Origin: Arthrobacter citreus
GTDB lineage: Bacteria > Bacillota > Bacilli > Bacillales > Bacillaceae_G
Assembly: GCA_013200995.1 (NCBI GenBank)
Contig: CP053688.1
Location: forward strand, 1,984,001 to 2,048,000
Length of the DNA: 64,000 bases
Reading direction: 5' to 3'
The translations under genes and the position numbers were made by a program. This document shows, one piece after another, positions 56,353 through 64,000 of this stretch. The notes under the pieces were generated by a model, which saw nothing but the letters and a program-made list of their open reading frames with translations, ran no database searches and was not told the DNA's origin. Every line of letters starts with the position of its first letter. The stretch's first letter is position 1.

Positions 56353-56387
56353 AGAAAGGTATTGATGAATTCATCAAATACCTTTCT
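56353..56387 (-). other. Intercistronic hairpin between pdhB and pdhC
   Basis: GAAAGGTATTGATGA (56354-56368) pairs with TCATCAAATACCTTTC (56371-56386) with one bulge. The minus-strand exit lacks a proper T run, so it looks like a processing or stability element and not a full terminator. Confidence 0.65.
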
Positions 56388-56404
56388 CTATTTTTGTTAA
56401 ATAA

Positions 56405-57382
56405 TTAGAAGTTTAAAACTTTTTGAATACCTTCAACTACATCTTTATGGTTTGGTAACCAAACAGTTTCTGCTTCTGAGAATGGGTATACAGTGTCAGC
56501 CGCAGTAATACGTACAACTGGTGCTTCTAATGAAAGGATACAACGATCATTAATTTCAGCAACAATATTTGCAGCAATACCAGCTTGTTTTTGTGCTTCT
56601 TGTACAACAACTGCACGGCCAGTTTTCTCAACAGACGCAACGATTGCAGCAGTATCTAATGGGTGAATAGTACGTAAGTCAACAACTTCTACTGATACAC
56701 CTTCTTTTTCTAATTCTTCTGCAGCTTTTAATGCAGTGTGAACCATTGCACCGTAAGCAAATACAGAAACGTCTTTACCTTCACGTTTAACATCAGCTTT
56801 ACCTAATTCGATTGTGTACTCACCTTCAGGTACATCTTCACGGAATGAACGATATAATTTCATGTGCTCTAAATAGATAACTGGATCATTATCACGAATA
56901 GATGAAATTAAAAGACCTTTCGCATCTTTAGGTGTTGATGGAATAACTACTTTTAAACCTGGAGTTTGAGCCATTAATCCTTCTAAACTATCCGCGTGCA
57001 TTTCTGGAGTATGAACCCCACCACCAAATGGTGAACGGAAAGTAATTGGAGAAGTAAAACGACCACTTGTACGGTAACGCATACGAGCAGCTTGGCCTGC
57101 GATTGAGTCCATAATTTCGAATAAGAATCCGAAGAATTGAATTTCTGCTACTGGACGGAAGCCTTCAATACCAAGACCGATTGCTAGTCCACCAATTCCT
57201 GATTCAGCAAGTGGTGTATCGAATACACGCTCTTCGCCGAAATCTGCTTGTAAACCTTCAGTTGCACGGAATACACCACCGTTTACTCCAACGTCCTCAC
57301 CGAATACGATTACAGTAGGATCGTTTTTCATTTCAACGCGTAATGCATCTGTGATAGCTTGAATCATTGTCATTTGCGCCAT
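56405..57382 (-). CDS. pdhB: Pyruvate dehydrogenase E1 beta subunit
   Basis: 325 residues. Thiamine-diphosphate-binding beta subunit with the catalytic-site segments F-G-E-D-V-G near 27-32, E-x-Q-F near 80-83, and F-R-S-P-F-G near 114-119; C-terminal transketolase-like domain. Forms an alpha2-beta2 tetramer with PdhA. It starts three bases after pdhA. Confidence 0.98.
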   Translation of the reverse strand: MAQMTMIQAITDALRVEMKNDPTVIVFGEDVGVNGGVFRATEGLQADFGEERVFDTPLAESGIGGLAIGLGIEGFRPVAEIQFFGFLFEIMDSIAGQAARMRYRTSGRFTSPITFRSPFGGGVHTPEMHADSLEGLMAQTPGLKVVIPSTPKDAKGLLISSIRDNDPVIYLEHMKLYRSFREDVPEGEYTIELGKADVKREGKDVSVFAYGAMVHTALKAAEELEKEGVSVEVVDLRTIHPLDTAAIVASVEKTGRAVVVQEAQKQAGIAANIVAEINDRCILSLEAPVVRITAADTVYPFSEAETVWLPNHKDVVEGIQKVLNF

Positions 57383-57385
57383 GAC

Positions 57386-58540
<1,155 letters not shown>

Positions 58541-58929
58541 TTAACCCACACCCTTCTTTAATTATCGAGGATTTATTTACTATATCCATCATGTGTATTT
58601 TCTTAGGAATAATTACAAGTAATGAAAACTTGTAATTAAAAACTGTACTTATACGTTTTGTGTATTACACTAGTACAACATTGAACACTAGTACAGTTTA
58701 TAACACGTTCACAAACACGTCAAATATTTTGTTGTATTATTTTATTCATGATTTTTCGGAAAACTTTTCTCATTTTTCTCACCCTGTACTACCTTTGAAA
58801 CAGCAATCTGTTATACAATAACAGAAACTCTTTAAAATTATACTTAAATAGCTAATAACTTAAATTTTTTAATGTAAATTCCAAACTGTACTACAACGAT
58901 TTTTATTGAATATATCTAGGTAATTCCAT
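58541..58929. other. pdhA upstream region
   Basis: About 390 AT-rich bases. It contains a perfect 9-bp inverted repeat AATTACAAG / CTTGTAATT (about 58609-58636), the pdhA promoter and direct repeats at 58667-58723, and no convincing ORF. AGTACA or its complement TGTACT recurs elsewhere in the region. Confidence 0.65.
58667..58723 (-). promoter_or_regulatory. pdhA promoter with direct-repeat operator
   Basis: Minus strand: TTGACG (58723-58718), 17-bp spacer, TAAACT (58700-58695). The 11-mer ACACTAGTACA occurs at 58667-58677 and again at 58685-58695, 18 bp apart, covering the expected transcription start. Each copy contains the palindrome ACTAGT. A repressor site at the start is a natural reading; the regulator is unknown. 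Confidence 0.55.
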
Positions 58930-59577
58930 TTATTTACCATATTTTTCATATATGTCTTTTTGTAGATCATTTAATTTTTGAGTATAAAGATTTAATTGAT
59001 CATTATATTTAATGACATCTTTATAGTTCTTGTTTGTATTCTTTGTCTTACTCTTAACATTTTTTAAATCAACTTTTTTCTGAGATAATAACTGATAAAT
59101 TGAAAGATCTGTTTCAATCGCTTCTTTATATTTCGAATTCAATTTATCGTATAAATTTGTTCTCTCTCTCCAGGTTTTAATGAAGTTATTTACTTCATTG
59201 CGAAACTTTTCATCTTTTGTTTCAATGTTTATTGTTTGAAGTTCTTCAATTTTTATGTCTATATCGTGAATTAATTTTGACTCCTCTTTTACGCCTTCTT
59301 TCCGTTCATTTAATAAATTAATCGCAAGTTTAGCCGACTCTTGTCTTTTATTTACTTCATTAATTTTATATAAATAAATTTTTTCATAATACTCCAGCTC
59401 TTTAATTTCTAATTTTTGGATTTTCTCACCAGCTTTTTGAAATTTTTGCTCCTTTTTCGCAATTTCACTTAATTTATTTATAACTAATTTTCTTTGATTT
59501 GCTTGAGAAGTACAGCCCATACAAAAGATTAATAAAAGACTTCCTATAAGAAATAAAGAATAGATTTTTTTATACAT
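58930..59577 (-). CDS. ykyA: YkyA, cell-wall-binding lipoprotein
   Basis: 215 residues from the ATG at 59577 (GGGTGGAA upstream). Lipoprotein signal with lipobox M-G-C near residue 22, then an almost wholly helical, Lys/Glu-rich chain (YkyA-like domain) that probably forms a coiled coil outside the membrane. Adjacent to pdhA as in B. subtilis. Function unknown. Confidence 0.9.
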   Translation of the reverse strand: MYKKIYSLFLIGSLLLIFCMGCTSQANQRKLVINKLSEIAKKEQKFQKAGEKIQKLEIKELEYYEKIYLYKINEVNKRQESAKLAINLLNERKEGVKEESKLIHDIDIKIEELQTINIETKDEKFRNEVNNFIKTWRERTNLYDKLNSKYKEAIETDLSIYQLLSQKKVDLKNVKSKTKNTNKNYKDVIKYNDQLNLYTQKLNDLQKDIYEKYGK

Positions 59578-59740
59578 AATTCCACCCAAATTTTTGTCAT
59601 GATTAGTTTCATATTGCATCTTTTCATACTTTTTATACGTCCTCAAAAATAATATGGTCACATACCCACACACTTTATGTACTTTTTCATAATTTGTAGT
59701 ATCCGCTATATGCGGAAACAGTTTAAAGGGAGGTTATTAT

Positions 59741-59875
59741 ATGTACGGTTACGGATACGGAAAAGGTGGATACCCTGGTTATGGCGGCGGATGCGGATGC
59801 GGTTACGGTGGTTTCGCATTAATCGTTGTTCTATTCATTTTATTAATTATCGTTGGTGCAGCTTTCGTTTTATAA
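59741..59875 (+). CDS. YjcZ-family sporulation miniprotein
   Basis: 44 residues. Gly/Tyr-rich first half ([20 protein letters not shown], about 4-23) and one hydrophobic helix (about 25-44), the YjcZ/SscA layout. AAGGGAGG precedes the ATG. Upstream, CACA (59667-59670), 17 bases and CATAATTTG (59688) resemble a sigma-K promoter. Such proteins are made late in sporulation and associate with the spore coat or membrane. Confidence 0.88.
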   Translation: MYGYGYGKGGYPGYGGGCGCGYGGFALIVVLFILLIIVGAAFVL

Positions 59876-59921
59876 TTCACACTGACACAGCCTCTATTAT
59901 TAAATGTATAACCACAAACTT

Positions 59922-59949
59922 TAGGAGCGATTTTATATCGCTCCTTTTT
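59922..59949 (+). terminator. Terminator of the YjcZ-like gene
   Basis: GGAGCGAT / ATCGCTCC perfect stem with a 5-base loop and five T. Confidence 0.9.
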
Positions 59950-60065
59950 CAATTTCAATCATCGCCCCTTTACTGACAATTTAAAAAAGATTTGTTAGAC
60001 TAAACTAATAATACTAGTCAATAGTACATATTTATTTTTTGAAAAAATGAAGGAGTGAAGTTCAT

Positions 60066-60626
60066 TTGATTACAATGACAAATATAATTCGAGAGGGCGA
60101 CCCTAGATTAAGGGAAGTATCGAGGGAAGTAATTTTACCACCATCGGTTGATGATATAAATTTAGCTAATTCATTATTAGAGTATGTTATTAATAGCCAA
60201 AACCCAGAAATTGCTACAGAATACGGATTACGTTCAGGTATCGGTTTAGCAGCACCACAAATAGGCATTTTAAAAAGAGCGATTGGTGTTCATGTAACTG
60301 ACCAACAAGGCAATTTATTTAGTTATGCTTTATTAAATCCAAAAATTATAAGCCACTCTGTAGAACAAGTTTACTTATCCGGTGGTGAAGGTTGTCTATC
60401 AGTTGATCGTGATGTTCCTGGATATGTTCCACGTTATGCAAGAATCACAGTTAGTGGTTTTGACACTAGACTTGGTGAAGTGAAAATACGATTAAAAGGT
60501 TTACCAGCAATTTGCTTCCAGCATGAAATTGATCATTTAAATGGTGTAATGTTCTATGATCATATTAATAAAACGAATCCATTCTCTCCTCCAGAAGGTG
60601 CAGCACCTTTAGAGAGAAATTCATAA
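60066..60626 (+). CDS. def: Peptide deformylase (DefB/YkrB type)
   Basis: Removes the N-formyl group from nascent proteins. 186 residues, the longer type 2 form. Start TTG at 60066 with AAGGAGTG upstream; the M-I-T-M opening matches B. subtilis YkrB. Motifs: G-I-G-L-A-A-P-Q-I-G near 59-68, E-G-C-L-S-V near 108-113 (metal Cys) and Q-H-E-I-D-H-L-N-G near 153-161 (metal His pair). Confidence 0.96.
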   Translation: MITMTNIIREGDPRLREVSREVILPPSVDDINLANSLLEYVINSQNPEIATEYGLRSGIGLAAPQIGILKRAIGVHVTDQQGNLFSYALLNPKIISHSVEQVYLSGGEGCLSVDRDVPGYVPRYARITVSGFDTRLGEVKIRLKGLPAICFQHEIDHLNGVMFYDHINKTNPFSPPEGAAPLERNS

Positions 60627-60631
60627 AAAAA

Positions 60632-60682
60632 ACAGGGGTCGTCCTAAAAGTCAGCTAACTGACAATTAGGTCGCCCCTATTT
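60632..60682 (+). terminator. def terminator
   Basis: AGGGGTCGTCCTAA and TTAGGTCGCCCCT pair with small bulges around an inner GTCAG/CTGAC hairpin. The T tail is weak. Confidence 0.65.
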
Positions 60683-60737
60683 ATGTATAAGAAATATTGT
60701 TAAAGCTTAGTAAAGACATTCGTGCGGGTTTTTCAAA

Positions 60738-60770
60738 AAAAAGAGGATGCCATTAAGACATCCCATTTTT
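60738..60770 (-). terminator. ykrA terminator
   Basis: GGATG / CATCC stem close to the ykrA stop, with a T run of eight on the minus strand. Confidence 0.75.
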
Positions 60771-60771
60771 A

Positions 60772-61545
60772 TTAAAGTAAACCTGCCCATTTTAAACCGT
60801 TTAAAATACCATCTTCATCAACATTCGTTGTAATATGATTTGCTAGCTTTTTAAGAGGTTCTACTGCGTTCCCCATAGCAATACCAGTACCGACCTTTTC
60901 AATCATTTCTAAGTCGTTTAATCCATCACCAAATGCAAATACATTTTGCATATCAAACCCTAGATGATTTACCATTTGTAAAATTCCATTTGCTTTTGAT
61001 CCCCCGATTGGTAAGACATCTGATGAGTAATCATGCCAACGAATGAAATTAAACTGATTAAAACCATCTGTTAATAAAGACTCTTTATGCTCTTCGCAAA
61101 ATAATAACACTTGATAAATTTCACGATTTTGATAAAAATCATGTTGTATTTCAGGATGAACCATTTTAATTGTAGCCATCGCCTCTTTAATATGGAGATT
61201 TGTATCTGTCGATGCTCTCATCGTCTCATTGTTTAAATAAATAAGCGGAATATCAAGCTCTTTTGCTTTTTGAGTAAATAGATGAAGTTGTTCTTCATTT
61301 AATGCATGGCTGTGAATTCTTTCACCTTCAAATTCAGCATATTGTCCATTTAAACTAACAAAAGTATTTATGTTTAATTCTTCACGAATTTCTTTAAACA
61401 TAAATGGTGCACGACCAGTTGCGATCCCAACATGAATATCTTTATTTTGTAGTTCTGAAATAGCTTTCTTTGTACTTTCTGGAATTTCTTTATCATGATT
61501 TAATATCGTTCCATCTATATCGAAAAAAACAATTGGTTTAGTCAT
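60772..61545 (-). CDS. ykrA: YkrA, Cof-type HAD phosphatase
   Basis: 257 residues of the HAD IIB family. Catalytic F-F-D-I-D-G-T-I near 6-13, the conserved T-G-R-A-P near 43-47, Lys in S-K-A-N-G-I near 182-187 and G-D-G-L-N-D-L-E-M near 206-214. Phosphatase of small metabolites, exact substrate unknown. Near def as in B. subtilis (ykrA-ykrB). Confidence 0.93.
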   Translation of the reverse strand: MTKPIVFFDIDGTILNHDKEIPESTKKAISELQNKDIHVGIATGRAPFMFKEIREELNINTFVSLNGQYAEFEGERIHSHALNEEQLHLFTQKAKELDIPLIYLNNETMRASTDTNLHIKEAMATIKMVHPEIQHDFYQNREIYQVLLFCEEHKESLLTDGFNQFNFIRWHDYSSDVLPIGGSKANGILQMVNHLGFDMQNVFAFGDGLNDLEMIEKVGTGIAMGNAVEPLKKLANHITTNVDEDGILNGLKWAGLL

Positions 61546-61564
61546 ATTTTACTCTCCTCACTCA

Positions 61565-62473
61565 CTAAGATGCTGCATTTGCTTTTGAGTTACTAATTTT
61601 TGACTTCTTCTTGCTATTTGTAATAAATACACCTAGTAGTACGATTAATAATCCGATAACCATTTTATATGTTAAAGGTTCGTCTAAAAAGAAAAATCCC
61701 CAAACTGAAGCAAAAACAGGAACTATATAAGTAACCATAGTTGCAAATTCTGCACTACCTTCTTTAACCATATAATAAAATAGTAAATATGCCAACCCCG
61801 AACATAAAACACCAAGTCCAAATACACCACTAAAAACTTCTAAATTTACAAAAGGTTTTACCGTTCCCTTTCCTACAAAACACATATAAATAAAACTGAA
61901 AACACCAGATATAGCAAGCGTTAAAAACGAAATTGTTAAAACATCAATTTTTTGTAAATACTTTTTCGTTAAATGTGAACCAAGCCCATAACAAAATGTA
62001 ACAAATAACATTAATAATGAATAAATTATATTATTGGAGAAAATTGTTGATGGGTTAATATTCATCATAATCATAAGTCCGATAATCCCAATAAAAAGCC
62101 CGATCCCTTGCATCCTTTTAATCCTTTGAGAAAAGAAAAAATAACCGATTAGAAGAGTAGCTATTGGAGTAAACGCATTTAAAATTGCAGCTTCATTACT
62201 TTGTAGATGTGTTTCACTAAAAGAAAGAAATAACCACGGAATTGCGTGATTAAATAATGAGATGATAATAATTAAACTCATTTTCGGTAAATTTTTAAAA
62301 TCAATTTTCACCTTTTTTATTAGCATAATGATTAATAAAGTAACCGCACCAAAGAAACAACGATAAAACACTATTGCTTCAGGGCCAATGTCATTTAAAA
62401 GGAGTTTAATAAATAAAAACGATGTACTCCAAATAATACTTAATAAAAACAAGGCTGTGTATAATTTTTTCAC
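61565..62473 (-). CDS. EamA-family (DMT) transporter
   Basis: 302 residues, ten membrane helices in two EamA repeats (about 5-135 and 150-290), basic C-terminal tail. The opening S-T-S-F-L-F-I-K and A-A-I-L-N-A-F-T-P are typical of drug/metabolite exporters. Substrate not predictable. It lies 19 bases upstream of ykrA and may be cotranscribed. Confidence 0.92.
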   Translation of the reverse strand: MKKLYTALFLLSIIWSTSFLFIKLLLNDIGPEAIVFYRCFFGAVTLLIIMLIKKVKIDFKNLPKMSLIIIISLFNHAIPWLFLSFSETHLQSNEAAILNAFTPIATLLIGYFFFSQRIKRMQGIGLFIGIIGLMIMMNINPSTIFSNNIIYSLLMLFVTFCYGLGSHLTKKYLQKIDVLTISFLTLAISGVFSFIYMCFVGKGTVKPFVNLEVFSGVFGLGVLCSGLAYLLFYYMVKEGSAEFATMVTYIVPVFASVWGFFFLDEPLTYKMVIGLLIVLLGVFITNSKKKSKISNSKANAAS

Positions 62474-62629
62474 ATATTTCTCCCCTATCCCTTAAAAGAT
62501 TCCCTCTATTTTAACGTCTTTTCTGAATATATTGTATGAAAATGCCTTTTCGATCAATACTACACATAAATATACCATGTCCGTGTTGTTTATAAGCAAG
62601 TTTAATTTCTTGTATAGGAGGTAAAACTA

Positions 62630-62728
62630 ATGTTACGTAAACTTAGAAAAAAATTAAAAAAACGGCTAAAACTATTATTAAAAAAGAAAAAATACATCTC
62701 AATAATTTCAAATATATTTTTAAATTAA
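62630..62728 (+). CDS. Putative 32-residue lysine-rich cationic peptide
   Basis: The ATG at 62630 is preceded by ATAGGAGG at an ideal seven to eight bases. The peptide has 13 Lys/Arg and no acidic residue: M-L-R-K-L-R-K-K-L-K-K-R-L-K-L-L-L then four Lys and a hydrophobic end (Y-I-S-I-I-S-N-I-F-L-N). The first part would form a very basic amphipathic helix. No signal peptide, no obvious maturation or immunity gene nearby. It could be a nucleic-acid- or membrane-binding peptide, or an unexpressed AT-rich ORF. Confidence 0.5.
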   Translation: MLRKLRKKLKKRLKLLLKKKKYISIISNIFLN

Positions 62729-62824
62729 ACCGTATTTTAGGTAATCTTCAATAAAAAGAATGAAAATATATAAAAAATCACTTATAATATTGAGAAGATA
62801 GTGAATTGACAAGGAGAGATTTAA

Positions 62825-63037
62825 ATGATTTTTAAAGTATACTATCAGGAATTACCTTTAGAGGTACCTGTAAGAGAAAAAACTAAAACAGTTTATGTAG
62901 AAGCTGAAAGTGAAAGAGAAGTTCGTGCGAAATTATTACCTTTCAATTATAATATTGAGCTTGTTCAAGCTTTAACTGGTGCTCATCTTGAATTCGAAAA
63001 ACAAAGTGAAAGCTTTAAAGTTCTGGAGCTAGCGTAA
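62825..63037 (+). CDS. rpoY: RNA polymerase epsilon subunit
   Basis: 70 residues (YkzG), M-I-F-K-V-Y-Y-Q-E at the start with AAGGAGAG upstream. The DUF1447 fold resembles phage Gp2-type polymerase binders. Small accessory subunit of Firmicute RNA polymerase. Four bases separate it from rnjA, the standard rpoY-rnjA pair. Confidence 0.96.
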   Translation: MIFKVYYQELPLEVPVREKTKTVYVEAESEREVRAKLLPFNYNIELVQALTGAHLEFEKQSESFKVLELA

Positions 63038-63041
63038 ACAT

Positions 63042-64000
63042 ATGAAATTTCTTAAAAATGATCAAGCTGCCGTATTCGCACTAGGTGGCTTAGGGGAAAT
63101 TGGAAAAAATACATACGCAGTACAATATCAAGATGAAATTATATTAATCGATGCCGGAATCAAATTCCCTGAAGATGAACTATTAGGAATAGACTATGTA
63201 ATACCTGATTATTCTTATTTAGTTCGAAATGAGGAAAAAATTAAAGGTTTATTTATCACTCACGGACATGAAGACCACATTGGTGGTATTCCATATTTAT
63301 TAAGAGAATTAAATATTCCAATCTATGGTGGTAAGCTTGCTCTTGGTTTAATTAAAAACAAACTTGAAGAGCATGGTCTTCTAAGAAAAGCTAAATTAAT
63401 TGAAATTAAAGAAGACGATATCATCAAATTCAGAAAAACAAGCGTAACATTCTACCGTACTACACATAGTATTCCAGACTGTTACGGAATCGTTGTAAAA
63501 ACTCCTCAAGGACAAGTTGTTCATACAGGAGACTTTAAATTCGACTTTACACCAGTTGGAGAAACAGCTAATTTAACAAAAATGGCTGAAATTGGTAAAG
63601 AAGGCGTTTTATGCTTACTTTCAGATAGTACAAATAGTGAAGTATCACATTTTACAATGTCTGAGAGAAAAGTCGGCGATACGATTAATGAAATTTTCCG
63701 TAAAGTAGACGGTCGAATTATATTTGCAACATTTGCTTCAAATATTCATCGTCTTCAGCAAGTAGTTGAGTCTGCTATTGCAACTGGACGTAAAATTGCC
63801 GTTTTCGGAAGAAGTATGGAAGCAAATATCGAGATTGGACATGACTTAGGTTATATTAAATGTCCTAAAGATACATTTATTGAAGCTTCTCAAATTAACC
63901 GTATACCTGCAAATCAACTTGTTATTTTATGTACAGGTAGTCAAGGTGAACCGATGGCTGCATTATCACGTATTGCTAATGGTACACACCGTCAGATCCA
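63042..64000 (+). CDS. rnjA: Ribonuclease J1 (C-terminus cut by window edge)
   Basis: Metallo-beta-lactamase/beta-CASP ribonuclease with 5'-3' exo- and endonuclease activity, central to mRNA decay in Bacillus. The first 319 codons are present. Metal ligands H-G-H-E-D-H are at 74-79, in the same positions as B. subtilis RNase J1. The beta-CASP domain is entered near residue 210. The rest lies off the right edge. Confidence 0.96.
   Translation, partial: MKFLKNDQAAVFALGGLGEIGKNTYAVQYQDEIILIDAGIKFPEDELLGIDYVIPDYSYLVRNEEKIKGLFITHGHEDHIGGIPYLLRELNIPIYGGKLALGLIKNKLEEHGLLRKAKLIEIKEDDIIKFRKTSVTFYRTTHSIPDCYGIVVKTPQGQVVHTGDFKFDFTPVGETANLTKMAEIGKEGVLCLLSDSTNSEVSHFTMSERKVGDTINEIFRKVDGRIIFATFASNIHRLQQVVESAIATGRKIAVFGRSMEANIEIGHDLGYIKCPKDTFIEASQINRIPANQLVILCTGSQGEPMAALSRIANGTHRQI

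Overview
The window is a stretch of core chromosome from a low-GC, Gram-positive, endospore-forming member of the Bacillaceae. Several things point this way: the sporulation genes (spoVD, ylbJ, gerR/ylbO, tgl, a YjcZ-type miniprotein and a csfG-like RNA), the bacillithiol gene bshC, the Bacillus-type aa3 cytochrome oxidase cluster, the SR1/SR1P locus, and gene order that closely follows the ylb-cta-pyc-yla-ykt-pdh-ykr part of Bacillus subtilis as I remember it. I make no species call. No rRNA, tRNA, prophage, complete insertion sequence or CRISPR array was seen.

Layout. 1-6.1 kb (minus): division and cell-wall cluster mraZ-rsmH-ftsL-pbpB-spoVD, with phased MraZ boxes in front of mraZ; spoVD runs off the left edge. 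6.2-9.2 kb: bshC, a DUF3397 membrane gene and panE. 9.3-24.9 kb: ylbP, gerR, an enoyl-CoA hydratase-like gene, rpmF-ylbN, tmcAL (ylbM), ylbL-ylbK, ylbJ, coaD-rsmD, a csfG-like RNA, ylbG, ricF (ylbF), a histidine phosphatase, ylbE-ylbD, ylbC, a YugN-like gene and ctaM-ctaG. 25.7-33.1 kb: a LysR-type gene lodged inside the cytochrome oxidase region, then ctaF-E-D-C-B and divergent ctaA. 33.2-48.4 kb: pyc, ftsW, ylaN, a broken acetyltransferase, ylaL, ylaK, a PNPOx-like gene, ylaI, ylaH, typA, ylaF, an inositol-phosphatase-like gene, ykzI, yktB and yktA. 48.6-58.6 kb: speA, tgl, SR1/SR1P, small DUF genes and pdhA-B-C-D. 58.9-64 kb: ykyA, a YjcZ-like gene, def, ykrA, an EamA transporter, a tiny lysine-rich ORF, rpoY and rnjA (cut by the right edge).

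How it fits together. The cta genes form one module: ctaA and ctaB make heme A, ctaC-F are the oxidase subunits, and ctaG and ctaM are assembly factors. pyc, pdhABCD and SR1P sit around pyruvate and glyceraldehyde-3-phosphate metabolism. rpoY-rnjA and ricF concern RNA synthesis and decay. Several genes use GTG or TTG starts (ylbP, tmcAL, ylbL, ylbJ, ctaB, ctaA, ylaN, ylaK, typA, tgl, pdhA, def); starts were moved where a Shine-Dalgarno sequence and family length agreed.

The less ordinary content is in the intergenic regions. Three arrays with a 21-bp period carry a degenerate DnaA-box-like core (42.1, 51.2 and 53.3 kb). A 16-bp palindrome exactly fills the promoter spacer of the LysR gene and recurs between ctaA and ctaB. 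A perfect 13-bp inverted repeat straddles the -35 box of SR1. Direct repeats lie at the probable pdhA transcription start. Three decayed copies of a long intergenic repeat are present, and a 32-residue strongly cationic ORF has an excellent ribosome binding site.
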